Assembly: GCA_018435055.1 (NCBI GenBank)
Contig: JAHDOA010000038.1
Coordinates: forward strand, 37,709 to 101,708
DNA: 64,000 nucleotides
From: Pelotomaculum sp.
GTDB taxonomy: Bacteria; Bacillota; Desulfotomaculia; Desulfotomaculales; Pelotomaculaceae
Reading direction: 5' to 3'
Numbering within the stretch: the first letter of the stretch is position 1; every line of letters begins with the position of its first letter. The position numbers and the translations under genes were made by a program. The notes under the pieces are model-generated. The model ran no database searches and had not been told where the DNA came from. It saw only the letters and a program-made list of their open reading frames with translations. Shown piece by piece: positions 51,276-59,730 of the stretch.

Positions 51276-51746
51276 ATGCTGAAGATCACTATTCCGGGAG
51301 AAGGGACGCTGGAACTGAAGCACATTGTGCTGGACTTCAACGGCACAATGGCCTGCGACGGAAACCTGATCCCCGGCGTTGAAGAAAGGCTGAATTTGCT
51401 TGCGGAGAAACTGGATGTGCATATTATAACGGCGGATACTTTCGGTCTCTGCAGGACCTCATGCCGGGGTATAAACGGCTGCATTAGTATACTCAGTTCT
51501 GAGATAGGCGCGCCGGAAAAAGAAAAGTATGTCGAGGTATTGGGCGCTGAAAGTGTTGTAGCGGTAGGCAACGGCTCCAACGATACCTTAATGCTCTCCA
51601 GCTCGGCTTTAGGCATAACGATCATGGGGCCGGAGGGAACTTCCGCGAAAGCTATTCAGGCCGCGGATGTTATAGCCAGTGATATAAACACCGCCCTGGA
51701 CATGCTTTTAAATCCAAAAAGGCTAATCGCTACGTTGAGGCTATAA
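51276..51746 (+). CDS. HAD-family phosphatase, P-type-ATPase-like
   Basis: A soluble protein of 156 residues. The catalytic motif I is DFNGT (about 19-23), where the usual second Asp is Asn, as seen in the small HAD group related to the P domain of P-type ATPases. Motif IV is VGNGSNDTLML (about 97-107). AGGTGACAGG precedes ATG 51276. The substrate is unknown. It is the last ordinary chromosomal gene before the sigma-K fragment. Confidence 0.8.
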   Translation: MLKITIPGEGTLELKHIVLDFNGTMACDGNLIPGVEERLNLLAEKLDVHIITADTFGLCRTSCRGINGCISILSSEIGAPEKEKYVEVLGAESVVAVGNGSNDTLMLSSSALGITIMGPEGTSAKAIQAADVIASDINTALDMLLNPKRLIATLRL

Positions 51747-51804
51747 ATCAGTTATATTCTTTTAAAACGTCAACTGTGAAGGCCATTAAACGGAAAGGCT
51801 GCCG

Positions 51805-52164
51805 TTAATACTGGCAGCCTTCCGCCGTAAATTCCCGGGCGAGCTTGGTGATCGCCCGTTTTTCTATGCGCGATACATACGAGCGCGATATGCCGAGGCT
51901 GCGGGCGATCTCCCGCTGGGTCATGCGGTCGCCGTCCTTCAGGCCGAACCTGAGCTCGAGCACCTTTTTCTCGCGGCCGGAGAGAAGCAGCACCTTTTCC
52001 TTGAGCCGCCTCCGCTCGAAACTATTTTCTACTATTTCAGATACCACCTCCGGGTGGGTGCCCAGCACGTCAATCAGACTAATCTCATTACCTTCCTTGT
52101 CGACACCAATCGGGTCGTAGAGTGACACCTCCGCCCTGACCTTTTTCATGAAACGCAGGTGCAT
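51805..52164 (-). pseudogene. sigK: C-terminal half of sporulation sigma factor SigK (spoIIIC-like), 5' part missing
   Basis: The 119 residues match the second half of sigma-K: VSLYDPIGVDKEGNEISLID, then region 4 with MTQREIARSLGISRSYVSRI. The N-terminal regions 1-2, which bind core polymerase and the -10 box, are absent. Homology continues two to three codons upstream of the ATG (EIL before MHLR) and then stops. In Bacillus the sigK gene is split by the skin element in the codons for ENEILMHLR. The break here is in the same place. This piece cannot work alone; it needs joining to an N-terminal half, presumably beyond the right edge of the window. Confidence 0.82.
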
Positions 52165-52219
52165 CAGTATTTCAATGTCAATAACAAAGACTAGTACAGG
52201 GGTTGTCCCTATTTATTTG

Positions 52220-52615
52220 TCATTGTTCCCCGGAAAGTATATTCTCAACTGCATCAATGAATCTTTTAGCGGTTTCAAACTGATTCACGGCTTCTTTTTT
52301 GTCAACCAGGTAAAAGTCAGCATAGTCGGAGGATTCCCTTCTTAGCCGGGCTTTGTTTAATTCCTTGCCTATTGTGCGGTCAACAATGCCTGTTTTAACA
52401 TAGTGCCGGTTAAAAAGGGAAATGACACCGCTATGCTTTTTGCTGTCTAACTGTTTTAACGCCAGCAATGCCCTCGCTGCGGTAAAAATCGCATAGTAAG
52501 AGCGGCTGAGAGAATCACCATACATTCCGGCCTTAATAAGTATATCTGCTGATTTTAGATTTTCACGCGATTTTTGCAAACGGTAATAAGCCAGGTCGTG
52601 AATGGTCAGGGTCAC
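52220..52615 (-). CDS. HEPN-domain protein (toxin-like), pair 2
   Basis: A 131-residue helical protein with the HEPN core DSLSRSYYAIFTAARALLAL (about residues 33-52). Its GTG start overlaps the stop of the MNT gene by four bases (GTGA on the minus strand). The R-x4-6-H-x-Y RNase motif is not evident, so it may act differently from the HepT at 20741. It is the first gene inside the putative sigK-borne element. Confidence 0.82.
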   Translation of the reverse strand: MTLTIHDLAYYRLQKSRENLKSADILIKAGMYGDSLSRSYYAIFTAARALLALKQLDSKKHSGVISLFNRHYVKTGIVDRTIGKELNKARLRRESSDYADFYLVDKKEAVNQFETAKRFIDAVENILSGEQ

Positions 52616-52944
52616 AGAGTCACCCCGTCTCGCGCCACTTCATTGTAGAATAGTGTCTGGTGTTTCTGGTTTTGCATAAATTCTGCAGCAGTTAATACCA
52701 CTGGAGATAGCCTCGAATCATATTTTAGCTCTACGTCCAAGAGGATTTCGCTTATTATATCCAGGGTGTGCTCATCTCTTCTATTAACTAAAATTAGAAT
52801 GTCAATATCTGATTCGTCGTGGAATTTTCCCGTCGATTTCGAGCCAAATAATTTTAAATCAAAAAGGTTTTCTTTTAAGGCGCTTTTTATTTTTGAAGAA
52901 AATTCATGCAGCGACTTTTCTTCCGAAGGAGTTAAATAGTACAT
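52612..52944 (-). CDS. Minimal nucleotidyltransferase (antitoxin-like), pair 2
   Basis: A 110-residue MNT protein with the complete signature: GS, ten residues, then DID (LFGSKSTGKFHDESDIDILI). Start ATG 52944 has AAAGGAG upstream on the minus strand. It is translationally coupled to the HEPN gene. Such pairs act as toxin-antitoxin modules that stabilise mobile elements or block phage. Confidence 0.85.
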   Translation of the reverse strand: MYYLTPSEEKSLHEFSSKIKSALKENLFDLKLFGSKSTGKFHDESDIDILILVNRRDEHTLDIISEILLDVELKYDSRLSPVVLTAAEFMQNQKHQTLFYNEVARDGVTL

Positions 52945-53188
52945 GGTATATGCTCTCCTTTGGTAATTTTGGCAAGTTTGATTAGGTTATGTATTCTAGG
53001 TGGGATAGTGCCTGTTTGTTCCTTGGTACATACAGCTTTTTCCACCTCAAAAAAAGTTTATCACAAGGTAAATATTTTTGCAATGTTCTACAAAGATTAC
53101 CGGGGTAAAGTAGCCTTAGAACCAAAACAACAGCAGCCTATTTTTCAGGGCTGTTTTTCTTTTGTTTTTATTAGGGAGGTTTAGAGTA

Positions 53189-54118
53189 ATGAATAATGAA
53201 AAAACTTTAGTCATACTCGATCCTGTATTAAAGAAAGGATTTACGTCAGTCCCTAACGTCGTGCTATATGCAAAAAATTTGTCAATGCCGGCAAAATGCC
53301 TGTATGGCATCCTGCTCTCGTTTGCATGGCAAGAGAACGAATGTTTTCCTGGGCAGGAGAGGTTGGCAGAGGCCGCCGACTGCACCGACAAAACAATAAG
53401 AAAGTATTTGGAGGAACTGCGGAAGTACGGTTTGATATCCTGGGTCCGGCGGGGGCTGAATCAAACGAATATTTACTACATTTGTGATTTAAACGGGATT
53501 GAAAGGCTGAAAGCCTTGGGCGACAAGGACCGGAACATCCTTTCCGGTCCGGACCGGAAAGGATGTTCCGGTCAAGAACGGAAAGAGCTTTCCGACAAAG
53601 AATACTCAGTTAAAAGATCTGTTGTTGTTGTTGATCCGCCCGTGGGCGAAAATTCAAACAGTGAAACTGCAAGCAGCACTGTCACAGATGACGTAGCTGC
53701 TTTTGATTTGCCGGCCGGCAGCGAAATGGAAGTCTGCATCCAGGGAGAAAATCAGGAGGACAAAAGCCCGCAAGAACTCCCAGCCCGGGAAAAGCTCCGG
53801 GCAAAAGTCCGGGACGTGACCGGCGCTGATATCTCAGCGGGTTTTGCGGAGGAACTTCTGGCGAGGTACCCATCGGAAAAAATAGCTTCTGTTTTATGCG
53901 AGCTTCAACGGCAAATTGACCAGGGCGCTAAAATTCAAAAAATTGGGGGCTGGCTGCGGTACGCGTTTGAAAATGACATCCAACCGGATCAGCGGGCTGT
54001 TAAATCACAAAAAATGCAAAACAACAACAGGACCCCCAGAGCCAGGCCTAAAAGCGGGAGCGACCGCCACACGGATGCGGAAAAAGAATTTATACGCAGT
54101 TTGTATCAAAGGGAGTGA
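53189..54118 (+). CDS. Plasmid-type replication initiator / helix-turn-helix protein
   Basis: ATG 53189 follows AGGGAGG and gives 309 residues. The N-terminal part (about 20-110) is a winged helix typical of plasmid and ICE initiators (FPGQERLAEAADCTDKTIRK, then YLEELRKYGLISWVRRG). A low-complexity linker with Glu and Ser follows. The C-terminal part (about 205-290) resembles the DnaD-like tail (LLARYPSEKIASVLCELQRQ, GGWLRYAFEND). It holds a perfect 46-bp palindrome at 53528-53573 in the linker. It lies directly upstream of the VirD4/TraG-type gene. A role in replication or in starting transfer is inferred from family and place. Confidence 0.72.
   Translation: MNNEKTLVILDPVLKKGFTSVPNVVLYAKNLSMPAKCLYGILLSFAWQENECFPGQERLAEAADCTDKTIRKYLEELRKYGLISWVRRGLNQTNIYYICDLNGIERLKALGDKDRNILSGPDRKGCSGQERKELSDKEYSVKRSVVVVDPPVGENSNSETASSTVTDDVAAFDLPAGSEMEVCIQGENQEDKSPQELPAREKLRAKVRDVTGADISAGFAEELLARYPSEKIASVLCELQRQIDQGAKIQKIGGWLRYAFENDIQPDQRAVKSQKMQNNNRTPRARPKSGSDRHTDAEKEFIRSLYQRE
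53528..53573 (+). repeat. Perfect 46-bp palindrome within the initiator gene
   Basis: The left half is GACCGGAACATCCTTTCCGG plus TCC, and the right half is its exact reverse complement, with no loop. In the protein it encodes NILSGPDRKGCSGQ. It can extrude a 23-bp cruciform. Perfect symmetry of this length in coding DNA is unlikely by chance. Confidence 0.95.
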
Positions 54119-54123
54119 TTATA

Positions 54124-55998
54124 TTGTTAAACGACTTTATTAACAAAATAAAAAACACAAAAAAATATAGCTTGGCCATACTTGCGGTTGCAGTAGCGTC
54201 CGGCGTTATCCTTGCGCTTATATTGGACGTGTGGCTTTTGGGTACGGCAGCGGCTGTACTGCACGGTGTCCCCGAATGGCTAAAAGGCTTTAGTTATTTT
54301 GCCACTGACGCGCAAGAAGAAGCCGCCAAACATGCCTTTGACGGTATGAACTGGTACTGGCGTCATCCGCTGGCCACAGCCTTGGCCTGGCTGACTAAAC
54401 CGGCCAGCCAGCTTAATAACCCGGAGGTAAGAACTATCTGGCTGTTTGAAAATCTTTTATTGGTTTTTGGCGGCCTGGCAGTAAGGTTGCGGAATTCTTG
54501 GGATAAAGGGAATCAGGATCTCAACAATGACATCCGCAAAATACGCTTTAAACGAGTAAATTACAACGTCGAAAAGGAAACCGAACGCACTCCTGCCGGC
54601 CAGGTGTTGCTTGGTTGTGATGACCGCCGGCAGCCAGTGCGAATACCCTGGGCTGAAATGACCGAGCACATGCACATATTGGGCGGCAGCGGGACAGGAA
54701 AAACCAGCCTGATGGTGGTCCCGATCTGCGTACAGGCTATCAGGGCGGGGCTGCCGGTGGTGGTAGTCGATTTCAAGGGAGACAAGCAGGCCATTCAGCT
54801 TTTAGCCAAAGAAGCGAAAAAAACAGGCAAAAAGTTTTACCTGTTTTCGCTCCATCCGGATATTAAAAGCAACACTTACAACCCTATCGAATCAGGCAAT
54901 GTCCTGTCAAAAGTGGAACGGGTACTGACCGCGCTAGATCTGGTGTACGATGGCGCCGCGAAGTTTTACACTTATAGCCAGCAAGCCACGTTCATACCAC
55001 TGCTGGAGTATTTCATCAACAGGGATGTAATATGTACCCTGCGAGACATATGGAATATATTGGCTGACGCTGAATTGATGAAAGAAATAATCGGACAAAA
55101 AGTAGACGCTGGCCATATCAAAGGGCTATGGGCGGCGCTGACGCCTTACGCCCGGTTGGAACAGATCAACAAGCCGAAGTCAGACATCAGCCTGGCCGGT
55201 GTACTGAAGAAGGGTGACGTGGTGTACTTCGACCTGCGCTCATCAGTAGCGCCGAAGCTGGCGGCAGGTTTAGGTAAAATGATTGCGCTCGACCTCCAGG
55301 CGCAGGCGGCGTTCAGGACCCAGGCCGACCGTATCGCGCTTATCGCCATCGACGAATTTCAGACAATGGCCTGCGAGGCCTTTAGAGACATCATTCAAAA
55401 ATTCCGCAGCGCCAATTACGCGCTTGTGCTGGCCAACCAGGCGCTTGGGGACATCAGAAACATCGGGATGGGATTCGCGGACACAATAGGGACGAACACC
55501 AAAACCAAAATAATCTTTTCGGTGGACGATCCGGTTGACGTTGAAAACTATATAAAAAAATCGGGTAGTGTGCCGATTCGAAGAGAGAGCGAAAGCCGGA
55601 GCCGTTCAGGACGGTACGCGGGAAATATGGGAAATATCACCGAGGGCAAAAGTACGCACTTGGAAGAAAAAGGCATGATCCATCCCAACCAACTTTTAAT
55701 GCTGCCGTTTGGCAAAACAGTAATGTACAGGCGGGGGGAGATGGCTAAATTTCTTAACCATGCCCATCTGATCAGCAAAGCCGATAAGGACCAGCTGGAG
55801 CAGGCCCCATATCCGGAACCGGCCATGGTAAAAAAACAAAGCAGGGGAGCCTTAACAGCAAAACAGATTATCGACGATTTAAAGAGGCAAATAGTGGAAA
55901 GTGGGAAGCAGGAGCAAAAAAATGGAGAGGGTCATGCCCGACAGCAGCCCGGCAAAGTGGAAAACGCCGGCATCGAATTGGAAGATATCTCCATGTAG
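54124..55998 (+). CDS. VirD4/TraG-type coupling protein
   Basis: TTG 54124 has AGGGAG nine bases upstream; a GTG at 54115 overlaps the previous stop. The 624-residue protein has two N-terminal membrane helices (about 15-45 and 90-130 region). The ATPase domain has Walker A LGGSGTGKTSL (about 184-194) and Walker B LIAIDEFQTM (about 400-409). The FADTIGTNTKTKIIFS segment is also typical of the family. Coupling proteins bring relaxase-DNA complexes to a type IV secretion channel. No relaxase or channel genes are seen in the window. It overlaps nothing downstream, where the hairpin array begins. Confidence 0.88.
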   Translation: MLNDFINKIKNTKKYSLAILAVAVASGVILALILDVWLLGTAAAVLHGVPEWLKGFSYFATDAQEEAAKHAFDGMNWYWRHPLATALAWLTKPASQLNNPEVRTIWLFENLLLVFGGLAVRLRNSWDKGNQDLNNDIRKIRFKRVNYNVEKETERTPAGQVLLGCDDRRQPVRIPWAEMTEHMHILGGSGTGKTSLMVVPICVQAIRAGLPVVVVDFKGDKQAIQLLAKEAKKTGKKFYLFSLHPDIKSNTYNPIESGNVLSKVERVLTALDLVYDGAAKFYTYSQQATFIPLLEYFINRDVICTLRDIWNILADAELMKEIIGQKVDAGHIKGLWAALTPYARLEQINKPKSDISLAGVLKKGDVVYFDLRSSVAPKLAAGLGKMIALDLQAQAAFRTQADRIALIAIDEFQTMACEAFRDIIQKFRSANYALVLANQALGDIRNIGMGFADTIGTNTKTKIIFSVDDPVDVENYIKKSGSVPIRRESESRSRSGRYAGNMGNITEGKSTHLEEKGMIHPNQLLMLPFGKTVMYRRGEMAKFLNHAHLISKADKDQLEQAPYPEPAMVKKQSRGALTAKQIIDDLKRQIVESGKQEQKNGEGHARQQPGKVENAGIELEDISM

Positions 55999-56012
55999 CA
56001 GCCGGCATTTTC

Positions 56013-56662
56013 AGGCAAAATCTGGTACTGCGTACCAGCTTTGCCTGGTGCTTTCAGGTGGTGCCGGGCTTCCGCCGGGCGGTACCACCTATCAGCACCA
56101 CTTAGGAGTACCATGGCCGGGCCACCTCGGGCCTTGCCGCCGTAGCGTTTCTCTTTTAGGGTATCCCGCCTGGCGGAACACCCTAAAAGAGTGGGACCAG
56201 TCACAACGCCAACTGTCCCTATGCTCGCTATCGCTCGCAGGGACAGTAAGCGTTGCGCCTGCCTTCGCTATCGCTCGGCTGACTGGTCCAGCGCCCCTGC
56301 GTTTCGCCGGAAAAAATTCGGGCTGCCGCCCTCATTTTTCCCGGCTGCACTACGGGCCGCTAAGGGGGCGGGGCGCCGCCCCTCCCCCTTAGTTCGCTTC
56401 GCTCACTTATCCCCCAACCCCGCCGGGGGATTAATTAATCCCCCGGACCCCCTTTGCGGCTGTCGCCAGCCATGCGGGGCCTGGGTGGTTTATTTCGGTG
56501 GTCCCGGTGGCCGGCTACCGGCAAGGGAGTAAAATTTTTAAGACCGCGCTATCGCTAAAAATTTTACACCCTTGCCTGCGGGCTGCCTGCCTGTCCGGCA
56601 GTCGATAAGTAAACCCGAAAAATAACTCGCCTTGCTCGTATTTTTCAGGTTTACCTATCGAC
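56013..56662 (+). repeat. Array of seven or more hairpins and palindromes
   Basis: Non-coding, 650 bases. Stems include CTGGTAC/GTACCAG (56022/56032) with flanking AGGCAAA/TTTGCCT; AGGTGGT/ACCACCT inside TGGTGCT/AGCACCA (56046-56100); CTCTTTTAGGGT/ACCCTAAAAGAG (56151/56180); a nested stem GGACCAGTC/GACTGGTCC, CAACGC/GCGTTG, ACTGTCCCT/AGGGACAGT (56194-56289); CTAAGGGGG/CCCCCTTAG (56360-56392); a 24-bp perfect palindrome (56423-56446); GCAAGGG/CCCTTGC around GTAAAATTTTTA/TAAAAATTTTAC (56521-56575); and GTCGATA, GTAAACC, GAAAAATA with their complements (56601-56662). Three loops or arms carry CGCTATCGCT (about 56226, 56266, 56548). It separates the coupling-protein and integrase genes. Confidence 0.9.
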
Positions 56663-56764
56663 CGCAAGCGTAAAGTTTCACATTATTTATTCGTATTAGA
56701 TGCTTAATGCGAAATAAACGGCTTTAATTAAGCTGTTTTTACCTGTAGAAAGGGGCTGTAAGAC

Positions 56765-57652
56765 GTGAAAAATGCTTCGCATTATTTTTTTGAGCAGTTT
56801 TTTGCCCAACTTGCTGATCGTGATCTGTCGCCCAGCACGGTCAGCGGTTACAGGATTGACCTGGCCGATTTCGTTCGTTGGTTTGAGGGAACCAACAGGG
56901 TGCCATTTAAACCAGGGGATGTGGCCAACTTAGACCTGAGGGAATACCAGAGTTATATGCAGAACGTCCGCCGGTTAAAGCCCGGTACGATAAACAGGCG
57001 TATGACCAACCTGTATTGTTTTATGAAATGGGCGCAGGGGGAGGGGTTTACTACTCGTACCCTCGTTTTTCCAAGGAAGGTAAGGGTCCAGCCATTGCCG
57101 CCAAAAGCTTTAGAGCGGAACGAACAAAATAGGCTCCTGCGGGAAGTGGAACGCAGAGGCAAGCTGCGGGATATTGCCCTGGTGCGTTTGTTAATCAGCT
57201 GTGGGCTGCGGGCCAGCGAAACTGTCGCGTTACAGGTATCCGACCTGGCCCTGGGTGAGCGCCACGGGAAAATAATCATCCGCCGCGGCAAGGGTAACAA
57301 GTACCGTGAGGCGCCTGCGCCGCCGGAAACCCGCAAGGCGCTTCGGGAATGGTTGGCGGAGCGGGAGAAACGGTGTTCGAAGGGTAATCCTTATCTGTTT
57401 CCGAACCGGCAGGGCGGCCATATTACTGTCCGTTGCCTGCAACAAATGATTAAAAACCTGGGCTATTTTGGCGGCCTGGACTTGCATCCGCATACCCTGC
57501 GGCACACGGCTGCCACAAATATGCTACGGAGTGGAGCCGACTTAGTTACAGTAGCTCAGGTATTGGGTCACGCCTCCGTCAATACGACTGCCATTTATAC
57601 TAAGCCGGACGGCAAGACAATGATGGAGGCTGCAGAGAGGGGGGAAATGTAG
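56765..57652 (+). CDS. Tyrosine recombinase / integrase (XerC/D-like)
   Basis: A 295-residue site-specific recombinase. Start GTG 56765 has AAAGGGGCTG upstream. The N-terminal SAM-like DNA-binding domain is at about 5-90 (SPSTVSGYRIDLADFVRWFE). Catalytic residues can be placed: Arg in SCGLRASE (about 142), His and Arg in HPHTLRHTAA (about 244-247), His in LGHASVNTT (about 266-270) and the Tyr nucleophile in AIYTK (about 279). It could integrate and excise the element or resolve its multimers. It directly follows the hairpin array. Skin elements in Bacillus and Clostridioides use serine recombinases instead. Confidence 0.92.
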   Translation: MKNASHYFFEQFFAQLADRDLSPSTVSGYRIDLADFVRWFEGTNRVPFKPGDVANLDLREYQSYMQNVRRLKPGTINRRMTNLYCFMKWAQGEGFTTRTLVFPRKVRVQPLPPKALERNEQNRLLREVERRGKLRDIALVRLLISCGLRASETVALQVSDLALGERHGKIIIRRGKGNKYREAPAPPETRKALREWLAEREKRCSKGNPYLFPNRQGGHITVRCLQQMIKNLGYFGGLDLHPHTLRHTAATNMLRSGADLVTVAQVLGHASVNTTAIYTKPDGKTMMEAAERGEM

Positions 57653-57653
57653 G

Positions 57654-58304
57654 TTGGCGAGAATCAGTAAAGCCAAACAATTAACCGACCGGGATAAAAA
57701 CATCTTGACCGACCTGGCCCGGTGCCGGGCGTTATCAATGAACCAGATCAAGAATGCTTACTGGCCGGACGCTAAAGAAAGGACATGCCTGGAAAGGCTG
57801 GAGAGACTAAAAAAAGCCGGCTTTATCGGAGAGCGGACTATTCCCGGTGAAAAAGCTGGTCATTATATGAGGATTTATCATCTTGAAGAGAAAGGCAAAA
57901 GATGGGCCACCGGGCCGGAATGCGGCCTGGACAGAAAAAAGGTTTTTACAAACCCCGGCAAATCAAACGAGATCCTGCACCAGATCAGGACTAACGAAAT
58001 TTATTACCGGTTGAGCGAAGGCGCAAGGGCAACCTACAAGATAGGCGATGTGATTGAAATTGAAAAAAAGGTCTATAAAGGCGGCGGTGGCGTCAAAGTC
58101 CCGGACGCCTCTTTTATTGACGATGAAGGGAAAGAAGTTTACGTTGAAGCAGACGTCGGCAGTTATACCGCGAAACAGGTGCGTGAAAAAGTAAGAAGCT
58201 TTGGAGGAACTAAAACTATCTGGATTTGTCCCACCGGCAGGAAAGGTTTTCTTAAACGGCATGGGGCCAGGGGTGAGTTTTTTGCTTATTCTATCGCCAG
58301 TTAA
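57654..58304 (+). CDS. Replication-relaxation-type winged-helix protein
   Basis: A 216-residue protein whose TTG start lies one base after the stop codon of the integrase. The N-terminal winged helix (DRDKNILTDLARCRALSMNQ, then LERLERLKKAGFIGERTIPG) is typical of the replication-relaxation family of plasmids and ICEs. The C-terminal part (about 150-216, VPDASFIDDEGKEVYVEADV, then VREKVRSFGGTKTIWICP) resembles a nuclease-like or relaxase-accessory fold. It is likely co-transcribed with the integrase. A role in DNA processing of the element is inferred. Confidence 0.7.
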   Translation: MARISKAKQLTDRDKNILTDLARCRALSMNQIKNAYWPDAKERTCLERLERLKKAGFIGERTIPGEKAGHYMRIYHLEEKGKRWATGPECGLDRKKVFTNPGKSNEILHQIRTNEIYYRLSEGARATYKIGDVIEIEKKVYKGGGGVKVPDASFIDDEGKEVYVEADVGSYTAKQVREKVRSFGGTKTIWICPTGRKGFLKRHGARGEFFAYSIAS

Positions 58305-58323
58305 AAGGGGTGAATAATTTGGG

Positions 58324-58953
58324 ATGAGATTGACCGAAAGGGATATTAAAACACTTGAATTTTTGTCGAAATGGCGCTTTTGTACGGTGGAACAACTCCT
58401 ACGGGCCGGTATCTTTTGTGCATCGGCCAAAAAATGCGGCGCCAGGCTGGCCATCTTGCGCGGGAATGGATTTATTAAATCTTACCGCCTGGATACGGGT
58501 AAACTGTTTTACATTTTGACACCCAGAGGCGGTGAAGTAATCGAATTGACTGACAGCTGGCACTCGTCGCGGTACCGTTTTGCTCAGAGTACGGTAATCA
58601 ACCAGTTGGTTTTAACTGATTTTGCCCTGGCCATGGGTATCGAGTACCTGGCCAGGGAAAAGGCGCTGGAGAGGTTTATGGCGGCGCGTTACGGTGAGCT
58701 AATCAAGGTTTCCCGTCTGTCTGACACCTATTATGAAAAAGATAGTTTGCTGCACGTCCTGGTTGTGGATAATCAGCTCTCAATGAAATACTTTGCCCAG
58801 CGGGTTAGCGCTTATTCAAACTTGCCGGCCGGAATGCGGGACAGCCTAGTTGTGGTGTTTCTGGTTTTTAGTGAGTCAAAAAAAAGCCAGGTACTGAAAC
58901 TAGCCGTAGGGGGGATAAGAATTAAGGTGCTTAAAGCGAAGTGGAAATATTAG
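58324..58953 (+). CDS. Replication-relaxation-like winged-helix protein, second copy
   Basis: A 209-residue protein with AAAAGGGGTG upstream. The N-terminal winged helix (TERDIKTLEFLSKWRFCTVE, then LAILRGNGFIKSYRL) resembles its upstream neighbour. The rest (about 80-209) is alpha/beta without motifs I recognise (VLVVDNQLSMKYFAQRVSAY). The tandem pair suggests an ancient duplication. Both are transcribed toward the origin-like region at 58954. Confidence 0.6.
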   Translation: MRLTERDIKTLEFLSKWRFCTVEQLLRAGIFCASAKKCGARLAILRGNGFIKSYRLDTGKLFYILTPRGGEVIELTDSWHSSRYRFAQSTVINQLVLTDFALAMGIEYLAREKALERFMAARYGELIKVSRLSDTYYEKDSLLHVLVVDNQLSMKYFAQRVSAYSNLPAGMRDSLVVVFLVFSESKKSQVLKLAVGGIRIKVLKAKWKY

Positions 58954-59214
58954 ACGCCTGGTAAGTAATAGATAAGTATACTTACCTTAGTAAGTTGCCG
59001 GGTTATAAAGGGTTAAAAACTTACCTTTATTAATGGCGTCAGATGAAGATGTTGCTGCTGCCGGTTACTGTGGACAGTGCCGCCCTGTGGACAACCCTAC
59101 GGGTTGACGCACAGGGCTTGGATAACGCTTTACGTTATCCACACTGACCACAGCAACTACTACTAAAAAATAACCATAATGATGATTCACGCAGATATCT
59201 AAAGGAGAGGAAAA
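58954..59214 (+). other. Origin-like region: iterons, DnaA box and nested hairpins
   Basis: GTAAGT or its complement ACTTAC occurs at 58961, 58990 and 59019, plus the palindrome TAAGTATACTTA (58973-58984). An A/T-rich stretch follows (59004-59035). Hairpins come next: CCCTGTG/CACAGGG around AACCC/GGGTT (about 59084-59115), and GGATAACG/CGTTATCC (about 59120-59140). The last contains a perfect DnaA box, TTATCCACA at 59135-59143. The whole is bracketed by CTGTGG/CCACAG. Iterons, DnaA box and an A/T-rich part are the usual parts of a plasmid origin. Function is inferred. Confidence 0.6.
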
Positions 59215-59454
59215 ATGGTGATAGATAAATATATAGACGAAAACTACGACTGGCTGCCGGCGGATGCTATAAAAACGAAGGAGTATGTAATAGCTGTGGA
59301 AAAATACGAAAACGCGATAGGAGAGCTGCATGGAGCTTTGCCAAAGGCTGCTCAAAACATCATAAAGGCCTTTTCGGAACTTACATTGATCGAGCTAAGA
59401 ATGGCATTTGAACAAGGACTAAGGGCGGGGATTAAGCTTTGTGAATATGAGTAG
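59215..59454 (+). CDS. Small protein, DUF6809-like
   Basis: A 79-residue acidic helical protein. ATG 59215 follows AAAGGAGAGG. The C-terminus ELRMAFEQGLRAGIKLCEYE resembles a family of short Bacillota proteins with an F-x-x-G-x-R-x-G ending found in mobile elements. No catalytic motif is present. Function unknown. Confidence 0.55.
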   Translation: MVIDKYIDENYDWLPADAIKTKEYVIAVEKYENAIGELHGALPKAAQNIIKAFSELTLIELRMAFEQGLRAGIKLCEYE

Positions 59455-59664
59455 CATTTTCATTTGTACGCAGAGATAGCTTGAAACGGTAGGGGTATCT
59501 CTATAAGTTTTATCACTGGGTGGACGCTATGGATGGTGCTTGTCGAGGGTGGGTCCCAATGAAGGAACGGTATCTTGTGGCGAAACCACACCCGGTAGGC
59601 ATGAATTGTGAAAAATAAATTGTTAAATCTCCCGAAATTTGGCTTGCCAATAACCTTATATTGT

Positions 59665-59729
59665 GGTAAGATAAAAGTAAGTAAACTTACCATAGTAAGT
59701 ATAAATAAAATAAAGGGGGTAAAACTTAC
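59665..59729 (+). promoter_or_regulatory. Operator/iteron cluster ahead of the KfrA-like gene
   Basis: GTAAGTAAACTTAC (59677-59690) is a near-palindrome made of GTAAGT and ACTTAC. Further GTAAGT is at 59695-59700, ACTTAC at 59724-59729 and a partial GGTAAG at 59665-59670. The same units occur in the origin-like region at 58961-59024. The cluster covers the likely promoter of the gene at 59731, so its product may bind here. Confidence 0.65.
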
Positions 59730-59730
59730 T

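Noticed and set aside
56013..56662. Possible CRISPR or integron attC array
   Set aside because: The stems differ in sequence and length, there are no uniform repeats or spacers, and no integron integrase-type insert or cassette ORFs lie between them.
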